The notes under the pieces: model-generated
Told to the model about the DNA's origin: nothing
What the model saw: the letters and a program-made list of their open reading frames with translations, nothing else
Database searches by the model: none
Assembly (NCBI GenBank): GCA_006386115.1
Contig: VFIW01000013.1
Coordinates: 62,001-126,000 of the forward strand
DNA from: Globisporangium splendens
Taxonomy: Eukaryota > Oomycota > Peronosporomycetes > Pythiales > Pythiaceae
Direction of reading: 5' to 3'
DNA length: 64,000 bases
Program-made: the position numbers and the translations under genes
In this document: in pieces, positions 11,156 to 19,414 of the stretch
Position numbering within the stretch: the stretch's first letter is position 1
How the letters are laid out: each line of letters starts with the position of its first letter

Positions 11156-12596
11156 ATCAGACTGAAAAGGATTGCAATGTGCCGTCGTCTGTGTGTGGAT
11201 GCATCCCGCACATCAAATCCTGGGGCTCGAAACTGCAGTCAACGGATGACATGGAGCGGTTTACGTCCGTCACGATCGACAATGGCAAGCGCTTTGGCGT
11301 GTTTGTGTTTGACGCCAGAATAACGCGTGTGATCAAAAATGTCTATGACCTCGACATTCTGTTGTCGAATGTCTCGCTCGGTTTGCTCCTCGTGCGGTGG
11401 ATGGCCGCATTGATCGCACTGCATAACGGGTGTCAAGCGGGTGGTACCAGCTGCGAGCTTCGCGCCACGAGCATCGGGGTGCTTTCGAGTGCACGCAGCT
11501 TCCACTGGATGCCAGTCATGCTGCTGCCGCGGCTCAAGACAAACTTGGCTGTGTTTGCCTCCATCGGGTGCACTTTTGACGGAGAGCAACTCGCACTCAC
11601 GCAAGCGTAGTTCATCATGTACCCCGGCATCGCCGAGCTGCTGCTCTTTGTGTACAGTATCCTCAATCTCCTCGCCAAGCTCCTGCGACGGCGGGTGAAT
11701 GACGCACTATTTGGTCCGACGCTGCTTTTCTACTGCGCGCTGCACTGGTTCCGCACTGAGCTCGCGCAATCGCGATGGCTCGAGTACAATGGCCGCACTG
11801 TCCCGAAAATCACGTCGCCCGAGTTTGAGCGCACTTCGGTTCTTGATTTCTTCTCCAGTGACCTCTTGCTGCGCTTGAACGGTAACATTTTGTCCCTGTT
11901 TTTGGTGAAACTCGTGGTTCTCGGGCTCAACTTACTACCCTTGCTGCTTTCCTCACGAGCGATGCCAACGGCTGCGAGCGTGACGCAAACGGAACTCGCA
12001 CTTGGTGCGTATGTATCGTGTTGTGGGGGGTTGGGAGCTCTCACATCTTTCAAGTCGCCCATTTCGAGAACAACATCTCCTTTGAGGGATGTTCCTCCAA
12101 CCGTACGCAGCGGGTACGAGTTGCTTCGACTCGGGTACCTCGTTCTCGGCAATGAGTACGTCATCGCGGTGACTGACTGGTATGTTCTAGCCCTCCTCTC
12201 TCGAAGGACCACGAGTAAGTCCACGATTCGCGCCATGGTGTTCGCAATCGACCGCGGTGACGACGGCGTGTGCTTTATTGCAGCACGAAAGCCATTGATT
12301 TGCCAAATTCACGACCCGCGGGTCGCCAAGTTTCGTTTCTGGGTGATCTCGGCACGCTCATTTCGATGAAAGGAAGCTACATGAAGAAAAAGGCGCATGC
12401 TGGACAGACTGCGCCAATGTATATATTATCATCTACAAAGCAAAGCACCTACGCGATGCGAACGGAGTACTTCCATCATCCGACACAACTCGAGGCGAGA
12501 TGGCATGAAGGTCAATCTCTGGCCCTTACCATTCGATCTGGAAGAGCTAGGCGTCTCACACGAGTGCAATAGCGCTGGTGTTGGCTCCAAATTGTA
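11149..12596 (+). pseudogene. Decayed multi-pass membrane protein, probably from a multicopy family
   Basis: One frame is open from about 11149 to 12369 except for a TAG at 11608-11610. It includes hydrophobic stretches (LLSNVSLGLLLVRWMAALIAL, ELLLFVYSILNLLAKLL, ILSLFLVKLVVLGLNLLPLLL) and motifs such as VNDALFGPTLLFYCALHWFR and GYELLRLGYLVLGNEYVIA. After 12369 the likely continuation is in another frame (12270-12572), so there is a frameshift near 12270-12369. The stop at 11608 (TQA-stop-FIM) fits TGG or CAG changed by one transition. No start codon of its own is evident: the frame emerges from the DNAJC27 fragment. My impression that it belongs to an expanded oomycete membrane-protein family is from memory of similar sequences and needs a search. 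Confidence 0.5.
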
Positions 12597-12723
12597 GCAT
12601 AACACTGTGCGCACAGAGCAAAGCGTCTTTCTTGGGCATCTGCAGGAGAATGGTGGGACATACAGGTGCCAGCGGAAGCATCGGTTGAATGAGAGAGAAG
12701 TCACAGTACTAAAGTTACGATTT

Positions 12724-12771
12724 CAGGATTTCAGGAGATCAGGAGATCAGGAGATCAGGAGATCAGGATAG
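12724..12771. repeat. Tandem 8-bp repeat, unit CAGGAGAT
   Basis: Four perfect units at 12732-12763, flanked by one variant unit on each side (CAGGATTT and CAGGATAG). Confidence 0.9.
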
Positions 12772-12823
12772 ACCGGTTAAAATTTGGCTGTGAAGGCAAA
12801 CTATTGAAGGTTATTAACCGGTC
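12771..12823. repeat. 10-bp perfect inverted repeat (GACCGGTTAA / TTAACCGGTC)
   Basis: Arms at 12771-12780 and 12814-12823 with a 33-nt loop, directly abutting the 8-bp tandem repeat. It could form a hairpin or be the trace of a small element. Confidence 0.7.
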
Positions 12824-13504
12824 AAATCGGTGAGAATACAGTGTAATACCGCCGTTATTGAGGACACCAGTACCCTGCGGTACTGTCTGCCCTTCAAATC
12901 GATCTCCTATATAAAATAATACCTTTATAATTCGATCACTTTCCATCGAAAGGCAATCAATCATTCCTGAATTGCTTTCCGGTGGCTGAGCACACTAGCG
13001 ACACATGCGCTGCTTTACTATCACACACGTGTGGATGATCCAGAACCAAGGCCGCGCCAACATGAGGCGCAGCAAGTGCCATGTCGGCGTCCCCGTGGCT
13101 GCACAATGAGCTCAAAAATGCGGCAGTTGGTGCAAGATAATCACTGGCTGCCCACTTTGTTTCTAATACCTCTTAAATTCAATACTGCACCAGGTCACTG
13201 AAGTGTGAGCACCGCACCACTGCATATCATTGTGATGCATCGTGTCGCGCGTATTCAAGTGATTTGTAATCCGTGTCTGCGGTGACGAGGCCAATCGAAG
13301 GGATCCGATACGATGTTTACTCCTGCTGCGTCCCACCCCCACTTGCAGTTCATTTCACAGGGATGATGTACGGACGACAGAGCTCACCTACAAACAACAG
13401 ATGCGCTTTGTTACCACGCCTCCTCGACTGGTTGTTTGAGCACAGCCTCACTCCAACACAAGCTCTCTTGGGCACACCCTGCACAGGAGAGTGACTGGCG
13501 CAAT

Positions 13505-15055
13505 ATGAAGCAAACCTCCAGCAGCTCTGGCTTCATCCAGGTCGTGACGCCGGCCTTGCACGCTGAGCCGTCGCCATTGTCCACAGTCCACGACTCCGCC
13601 GCAACGGCGCGAGCTCCGCTTCAGCCACCACCAGCGCTCTATGCGAGTGTCCTCGTAGCGTTCATGCTGCCCTTCCAGTTCGGGTGGTCGCTCTCCCAGC
13701 TCAATCTATCGACGTTTGCCAGCCAACCCGACTGCGACGCGCGTCCCGTTGTCGAAGGCACGTGCCTCATGTTCCCAGGTCATTCCAAGGCCGAGTGGAC
13801 CTACGTTGTGAACGCGTGGATCGTCGGCGGTATGATCGGTAGTCTCTCGTGCGGAAGTCTGGCGGATCGATATGGACGACGAAAGACGCTCATGGGTAGT
13901 TCGTTGTTTATGATCGTCGGTGCCGCGATCCAAGCGAGTGCCTCGAGCATTGCCGTATTCGCCGTGGGCAGAGCCGTCGCTGGCATTTGCTCTGGCTTCG
14001 CGACGGGACTGTCTGGCGGTTACGTCAACGAGATCTCGCCACCACATCTCCGCAAGACGCTAAGCGTTGGTGTGCAACTTGGCGTTGCGATCGGTTCGTT
14101 GCTTGTCGTGTGCACGTTCTTCTTCGCCAACACGAGCAGCGGGTGGCGCTACATTGCAGGGTTTCCCATTGTGTATGGGGCGACCTTCTTAGTCCTCGCC
14201 TTCTCGTTCCTGGTCGAGAGCCCAGCCTGGCTGCTCGCAAACGGAAAGCAACGCGAGGCAACACTCGTCATGGCGCGCATCTATGGGGAAGACCACGTCG
14301 AGCTCGCGCGAACCTGGTTTGAGCCAAGTGCGGCGAGTGCTTCCGACATGGAACTAGCGATCGAGGACGACATCAAGCATCAGACTCCGGTGCAGAGTCC
14401 GTTTTCTCAGGTTCTCTCGCCAGCATTCCGTCTCCAGCTTATCGGTGCGATCGGGCTTGCTGCGGGACAGCAGCTCTCAGGTATCAGCGGCGTGTTCTAC
14501 TATTCCTCCAGCCTGTTCAAGGACGCAGGAATCAGCGACGATCGGATCGGAAGCGTCATCATCAACGCCATGAACTTGCTGCCGACCTTCGCCACGGGGT
14601 ATCTCGTCACGCGCTTCGGCTACCGCAAGATCATGCTCTTCGGGTTCCTCGGCATGTTCGTGAGTGGCATTGGGATCACGATCGCGTTTCTCGTCAACAT
14701 CGCCGAGCTCTCGATCGTGTTCACAGGCATCTACGTGGGCTGCTTCGCCGTGAGCGTCGGACCGCTCATCTACGCTGTGATGGCAGATTTATTCCCAGAC
14801 TCGGTGCGTGCGACGGCCGTGTCGATCTGCGTGTTCTTCAACTACGCGTCCAACCTCGCGGTCGGCGTGTCGTTCCCGTACATCTCGGACGCGCTGAATG
14901 ACTTTTCGTTTGTCCCGTTCGTCGCTGTGGTCGCGTTCTTCTACCTGTTCACGTTCGCGACGATCCCCGAGACGTCGGGCAAGACAAACGAGGAGATCCA
15001 GGCTGAGTTTCGTGCGCGACGCGGACAAAAAGCGCATCCAGGAGCCGGATTCTGA
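13505..15055 (+). CDS. MFS sugar transporter, copy 2, complete
   Basis: 516 aa, single exon. The ATG at 13505 was chosen because it begins a plausible cytosolic tail (MKQTSSSSGF) of about 42 residues before helix 1 (ALYASVLVAFMLPFQFGW). Sugar-porter marks: DRYGRRKT, the helix 7 GQQLSGISGVFYY block, RFGYRKI between helices 8 and 9, and PETSGKT after helix 12. Length and order fit a 12-helix hexose transporter. The body is nearly identical to copy 1 in inverted orientation, which points to very recent duplication or gene conversion. The last residues read AEFRARRGQKAHPGAGF, but a +1 frame across the same bases (VRDADKKRIQEP) aligns better with the diverged tail of copy 1, so the true C-terminus may be affected by a 1-nt indel. 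Confidence 0.85.
   Translation: MKQTSSSSGFIQVVTPALHAEPSPLSTVHDSAATARAPLQPPPALYASVLVAFMLPFQFGWSLSQLNLSTFASQPDCDARPVVEGTCLMFPGHSKAEWTYVVNAWIVGGMIGSLSCGSLADRYGRRKTLMGSSLFMIVGAAIQASASSIAVFAVGRAVAGICSGFATGLSGGYVNEISPPHLRKTLSVGVQLGVAIGSLLVVCTFFFANTSSGWRYIAGFPIVYGATFLVLAFSFLVESPAWLLANGKQREATLVMARIYGEDHVELARTWFEPSAASASDMELAIEDDIKHQTPVQSPFSQVLSPAFRLQLIGAIGLAAGQQLSGISGVFYYSSSLFKDAGISDDRIGSVIINAMNLLPTFATGYLVTRFGYRKIMLFGFLGMFVSGIGITIAFLVNIAELSIVFTGIYVGCFAVSVGPLIYAVMADLFPDSVRATAVSICVFFNYASNLAVGVSFPYISDALNDFSFVPFVAVVAFFYLFTFATIPETSGKTNEEIQAEFRARRGQKAHPGAGF
13630..15030 (+). repeat. Right arm of the 1.4-kb inverted repeat (MFS body)
   Basis: Partner of 9403-10803. The spacer between the arms is 2.8 kb and contains the DNAJC27 fragment and the membrane-protein pseudogene. 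Confidence 0.9.
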
Positions 15056-15891
15056 GCCCTTTTTGCTCAGAAGTGGACTCAATGTGCTACGATTGCTGGC
15101 GAGCTAGACGTGGTTCTAGTTCCACCTCAGTTATATAGAAATCCTTCAGGCTGTACACCGAAGTTGTGCTGTTGTTGAGTCGTTCTTTCATTTCTTTAAT
15201 TTGAACCGAGTAGTCGCTCTTTTTGCTGGTGAGCATCGTGCCATTAGACCTGAAACGACTAGTGCGCCTGGTTTGCATGACTAGCTAGCTGGAAAATGTC
15301 AAACCGCTTGGCACGCCAAGCGACCAACTCGATTGGTTGATGGGTCACAAGTTAAACCATCTAATGGGCTGAAATCGTTGTCATATACTAATAGGTCGTC
15401 AGTTTCGAGATGAGAATGAAGGGAAGAGAATCCGTTCGCTTGCTTTGTGCGTGTGTGTGGTTTGTTCTGATTGCTGCGCCTCCAAAAATACACTTCATGC
15501 TCCCACATTAAGCTGGGCTGTGTGTGCAGTGACGTGCATCCAGTATCTCGCACTCTGTCAACTGCCATGGCAATCCAAAGCTGAAGTTGAGAGAAGGTCA
15601 ACTTTTAAGCAAGCAATGGATGCCCAGCCCGCCGAAACGACACGCACAGTGGATTTGCTGTGCCCTTCGAAAGTCCGCTGATTTTGAGAAGATCGACGGG
15701 CATGGCCGCATGCTTTCACTCGGTTCAAGTACAGGAGAAGCGTCCACGTCTGCTTGGCTCGTGAGCTGGTTGTTAAACAAGACGTCCTTCACTTTGGGAC
15801 GCCGCCAGTGATGAGCCATCAGCAAGCAAACGAAACGATATACCGTGGTACTTGAAGTGATGGGATCAGATCAGCTTTTGAAGAACCTCAC
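15056..15891. other. Intergenic region before the P450 gene
   Basis: About 840 bp without a recognisable gene. Small ORFs on both strands lack known motifs. The right end leads into a likely initiator element. Confidence 0.45.
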
Positions 15892-15907
15892 TCTCATTCG
15901 CCAAAAT
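15892..15907 (+). promoter_or_regulatory. Oomycete-like initiator/flanking promoter element upstream of the P450
   Basis: TCTCATTCGCCAAAAT is close to the oomycete core promoter consensus GCTCATTYYNCAWTTT (initiator plus flanking region). It is followed by a 3-codon upstream ORF (15906-15917). Confidence 0.4.
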
Positions 15908-16095
15908 GGTTGTCTAAAAACTCGTCATCGTATCGCTCTTCGAACATTGGTTGGTCCTCATTGATTCGAGTTGACCGTAAAAAATACTGTGGAACAATGG
16001 CGTTGCCGGCAACAGTGTCGCGCCATAAACAATGGAGCAGTTTGGCACCGTGTGGTGGTCATTTCAGCATTGACGAGGTACCAGCGACGACGACG

Positions 16096-17691
16096 ATGCT
16101 GCCGCTCGGATCGCTGCTGGAGCTCAATGCAACCAGCGTGCTGCTGGGAATCCTCTCGTTGCAGGTGCTGGCGTTCGCGTACCACGCGCTGGTTACCGCC
16201 AAAGGCTCGCATTCGGACAAGAGCGAGACCCGAAAGGTGTGGCGTCCAGACTCGACGCTGCCGTTCCTGGAGAACACGCTGGACCTCGTGCGGCATGTGC
16301 CCGATTTCCAGGACTGGATCTTCTCGATATGCAAGCAGTTCAAGGGTGAGCCTTTCTTGATCAAAGCGTTTGGACGACCCGATATGACGGTGCTGTACAC
16401 CCCGCAAGTGATTGAAGACGTGCTCAAGCACCAATTTGCGTGTTTCCCGAAAGGTCCGTTCTTTATTGAGGCTGTGAAAGATCTGCTCGGCGAAGGCATC
16501 TTTGCTGTCGACGACGCCAAGTGGGTGCATCAGCGCAAGACCGCGAGCCATTTGTTCACGATGCGAACGCTGCGAGACTCGATGACGGCAACGGTACAAA
16601 CCCATACAAAAGTGCTGCATACGATCCTCCAGCGAGCGGCTGATAGCGACACCCCGATGGATCTGTTCAAGCTCTTTAACCGATTCACCATCGAAGCGTT
16701 TGCGGAAATCGGGTTTGGGATCCACTTGGGGTGTCTTGATGTTGAAGAAGAGCACCCCTTCCAGACTGCGTTTGACAGCGCGCAACGTGAGGTGATCCTT
16801 CGATTCTTTCGTCCCGGTTGGTTCTGGAAGACCCAGCGATGGCTTGGAGTCGGAGCTGAGGGGAGGCTGAAGAAGAACATGAAGGTGATCGACGATACGG
16901 TGCTGGATATCGTCGCCAAGTCGCTTGAGCGTCGTCGTGCGAACGATGGATCTGCGAAGGGAGACACCGAGAAAGACATTGTATCGCTGTTTCTCGACAA
17001 CGCGATCCAGAACCCTGAGTTTGAGGCAAAAGAGTTCGACCCAAAGTATCTCCGCGACATTGTCGTGAATTTCCTGATCGCTGGACGTGACACCACTGCC
17101 CAGGCACTCAGCTGGTTCTTCTACAATTTGAGCAACCACCCAGAAGTGGCGGCCAAGATTCGAGCCGAAATCGTAGCCAAGCTGCCTGAGTTGGCGAGTG
17201 GCAAGATCGCGACCTCAACGATGGAGCAAGTTCAAGACCTTGTGTACCTAGAGGCAGCACTGAAAGAAACGCTGCGACTGCATCCATCGGTTCCACTTGA
17301 GACCAAACACGTTGTCCACGATATCGTACTCTCTGATGGCACGCTCATCCGCGGAGGCACCACCGTGGGCTTGCCGTTCTACGGAATAGGTCGTATGACA
17401 CACGTCTGGGGTCCGGACGCGGAAGTATTCAATCCAGATCGCTGGATCGATGCGCAAACTGGCAAAATCGTCAATGTATCGGCGTTCAAGTTTGTTGCGT
17501 TCAACGCCGGTCCACGCCTGTGTTTGGGCATGAACCTCGCAATGCTCGAAATGAAACTTGTCGTGTCGGGGATCCTCACCAAATTCGACGTCGAGCTGCT
17601 TCCTAACCAGAAGATCACGTACGACTTTTCGCTGACGCTGCCCGTGCATGGTGCAATGATGGCGAGGGTGAGAAAAGCGCCTCGTCAGTAG
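16096..17691 (+). CDS. Cytochrome P450, CYP86-clan-like (fatty-acid hydroxylase type)
   Basis: 531 aa, no intron. An N-terminal membrane anchor (SVLLGILSLQVLAFAYHALV) is followed by the P450 fold. The I-helix has AGRDTTAQ, the K-helix ETLRLHPSVP (ExxR), and the haem loop FNAGPRLCLG with the Cys ligand. The PDRW motif and a GMTHVWG block precede it. The overall look, including AGRDTTAQALSWFFY, is that of the CYP86/CYP94-like families also found in oomycetes, which hydroxylate fatty acids at the ER membrane. The substrate cannot be read from sequence. The start at 16096 gives the usual family length and puts the anchor near the N-terminus. An in-frame ATG at 15997 would add 33 residues and has a better start context. 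A tiny ORF at 15906-15917 precedes both. Confidence 0.88.
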   Translation: MLPLGSLLELNATSVLLGILSLQVLAFAYHALVTAKGSHSDKSETRKVWRPDSTLPFLENTLDLVRHVPDFQDWIFSICKQFKGEPFLIKAFGRPDMTVLYTPQVIEDVLKHQFACFPKGPFFIEAVKDLLGEGIFAVDDAKWVHQRKTASHLFTMRTLRDSMTATVQTHTKVLHTILQRAADSDTPMDLFKLFNRFTIEAFAEIGFGIHLGCLDVEEEHPFQTAFDSAQREVILRFFRPGWFWKTQRWLGVGAEGRLKKNMKVIDDTVLDIVAKSLERRRANDGSAKGDTEKDIVSLFLDNAIQNPEFEAKEFDPKYLRDIVVNFLIAGRDTTAQALSWFFYNLSNHPEVAAKIRAEIVAKLPELASGKIATSTMEQVQDLVYLEAALKETLRLHPSVPLETKHVVHDIVLSDGTLIRGGTTVGLPFYGIGRMTHVWGPDAEVFNPDRWIDAQTGKIVNVSAFKFVAFNAGPRLCLGMNLAMLEMKLVVSGILTKFDVELLPNQKITYDFSLTLPVHGAMMARVRKAPRQ

Positions 17692-18460
17692 ACCTTTGTT
17701 TGTATTTCTCGCGCACCTGTTGTCGTCCGTTGCCATTTAATATTCGACGTTTGGCTGTTATGATTGACGAGCTGAATTGGATTGATGTGAGTGCAGTGGT
17801 TCTAGCTTGAAGTTGCCGTTGATGTGGCGCACACCAAAGATGTCAGTTCCATCCAGAACACACACGATGTCAAGCCTTGAAATGTCGACGTCGGGAATGC
17901 GAGTCTGTGAAGACAGCAACGGAGGAGCGACCCGCCTCGCCACACACATTTCCACAGAAGGACTGACATAGTTCAGATGTCGCCTCTCCGAAAATGGTTT
18001 GCTGCTGTTGCCCAAACACACAGATGTGGCACCGCGTGGACAGTGTCCACGGAATGAATGGTGTCGACTGGGCACCATTCATCGCTCTTCGAGACGCTCG
18101 CAGCTGTCGGAAGTGCGAAGAATGGAGAGAGCAAACCAACGAACTAGAGCCAAGATTGTCATCGGGTTGCAGGCAAAAACGCTCACGTCATTTCAACCCT
18201 TTTGAGTGGTGCTCCACTAAGTTCGACATTTTTTCTCAGAACGAAGAGCTACCATTTTAATGGTTATTTTAATAACCAGTTGTTTCAAAAAGCTACTTCA
18301 ATGAGTACGAATGCATCTGACAAAAGAAACTGACACCATTTGATATTACCTTTAGAAAACCGGGTTATATTTCGAGCTTGTGTTGGTATACACTTGTTGA
18401 CGTATACCAAAGATTTCTCTTTCAGCATGCAAACACGCGAATAAATCATCGCACGTGAAG
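17692..18460. other. Intergenic region
   Basis: About 770 bp between two rightward genes. A leftward ORF (17758-18078) contains a short plausible stretch (VDISRLDIVCVLDGTDIFGV) that could be a gene remnant, but it has no supporting exon structure. A TTTTAATGGTTATTTTAATAACC stretch near 18255-18277 is AT-rich and partly palindromic. Confidence 0.4.
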
Positions 18461-19213
18461 ATGAGCGGGAGCAGCGCCGCGGCGCCGTGTCTTCTCTGTG
18501 AGCGCGAGCTGCCGCCGGATGTGACAGAGCGCTGCCTCACGGACTGCGCGCACGAGTTCTGCCTGCGCTGCATCTGCCGCGAGTTGGCGGGACGCAAGAA
18601 CCGCTGCCCCGCGTGCCACGCGCAGGTCAAGCAGCTTCACCAGCTGACCGAGACGACAGCGTCGGATGCGCTGGCGCCTGCGAGCATCAAGTTCTGCAAT
18701 GCGACCTACGTGCTCAATGTGTCGATCTGGTCCGTCGACGACCCCGCGCGGAAACTCGCGTCGCTCTTCCATCTGTACGTACTTGTGTCGTGTATTGCTG
18801 GTGCAGCTAAGAGGCTACGAGTGAGGATCGTGACGCTTGTGTGCCTTGAATGCAGGGAACACGCGCGGCTCATTCACCGAGGAAAGATGCTCAAGAAGGG
18901 AGACGTTTGGCCAGGCACAACCGTGCAGCTCTTTGGGGCGAAGAAGGGATCTGTGCGAGGCACCAGTGCGTTGGCTGCTGGATACACCTCCTGGGTCGAC
19001 ACGGCGTGGCTGCAGCGCGCGCAGCAGATCATCTGTTGTCCGTTGACGGTGATTTTCGCGTTCTTCCAGTCGCTCTTTGGGTTTGGTGGGACGGATACGC
19101 ATGGACAACGAGGATACACCCGCGTGGCAACAGTCGAATCGGCAGCGACTACTTCGTCGTTCCATGAACCTGGTCGAGTCTCGCGGCCACCGGATCACAG
19201 CCAGTCAGCATAG
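18461..19213 (+). CDS. RING-finger protein with ubiquitin-like segment and hydrophobic C-terminal region
   Basis: The ATG at 18461 starts MSGSSAAAPCLLCE. A RING finger follows: C-x2-C, then CLTDCAHEFCLRCI, then CPAC, which fits a C3HC4-type E3 ligase. Two exons: 18461-18774 and 18856-19213. The 81-nt intron is a multiple of three with no stop, so retention would also be translatable. Splicing joins FHL to EHARLIHRGKMLKKGD, restoring a ubiquitin-like pattern that ends GTTVQLFG. A hydrophobic stretch (IICCPLTVIFAFFQSLFGFGG) near the C-terminus may be a membrane anchor or amphipathic helix. About 223 aa. The likely role is ubiquitin ligation. No substrate is indicated. Confidence 0.72.
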   Translation: MSGSSAAAPCLLCERELPPDVTERCLTDCAHEFCLRCICRELAGRKNRCPACHAQVKQLHQLTETTASDALAPASIKFCNATYVLNVSIWSVDDPARKLASLFHLYVLVSCIAGAAKRLRVRIVTLVCLECREHARLIHRGKMLKKGDVWPGTTVQLFGAKKGSVRGTSALAAGYTSWVDTAWLQRAQQIICCPLTVIFAFFQSLFGFGGTDTHGQRGYTRVATVESAATTSSFHEPGRVSRPPDHSQSA

Positions 19214-19414
19214 CGCTCCACAACATCAAACGTCATTCACAGCTTTTTCGTATTTAATCTCTTTGCCGTCGTGAAACTTGCATTTGTAGCTCCTGTTTGT
19301 CATGTTGGTTGCCTTTCTTGGCCCTTCTTTCTCTTCTAGAACTAATAGCTGCTTTAACACAATCATCCGAACATTTTTTCAACGCATCACATCGATGAGC
19401 TTCCTAAGTCCTTC

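Larger units (their letters stand above)
12597..13504. other. AT-richer spacer between broken genes and MFS copy 2
   Basis: Contains an 8-bp tandem repeat and a 10-bp inverted repeat (listed separately). The small leftward ORF 12755-12964 has no recognisable content. The last 200-300 bp should hold the promoter of MFS copy 2. No gene seen. Confidence 0.45.

Noticed and set aside
12755..12964. Leftward 69-codon ORF as a retroelement remnant
   Set aside because: No reverse transcriptase or integrase motif, and it overlaps the hairpin and tandem repeat.
17758..18078. Leftward ORF with VDISRLDIVCVLDGTDIFGV as a gene
   Set aside because: A plausible fragment but with no start context, no exon partners and no recognisable domain. 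At best a remnant.
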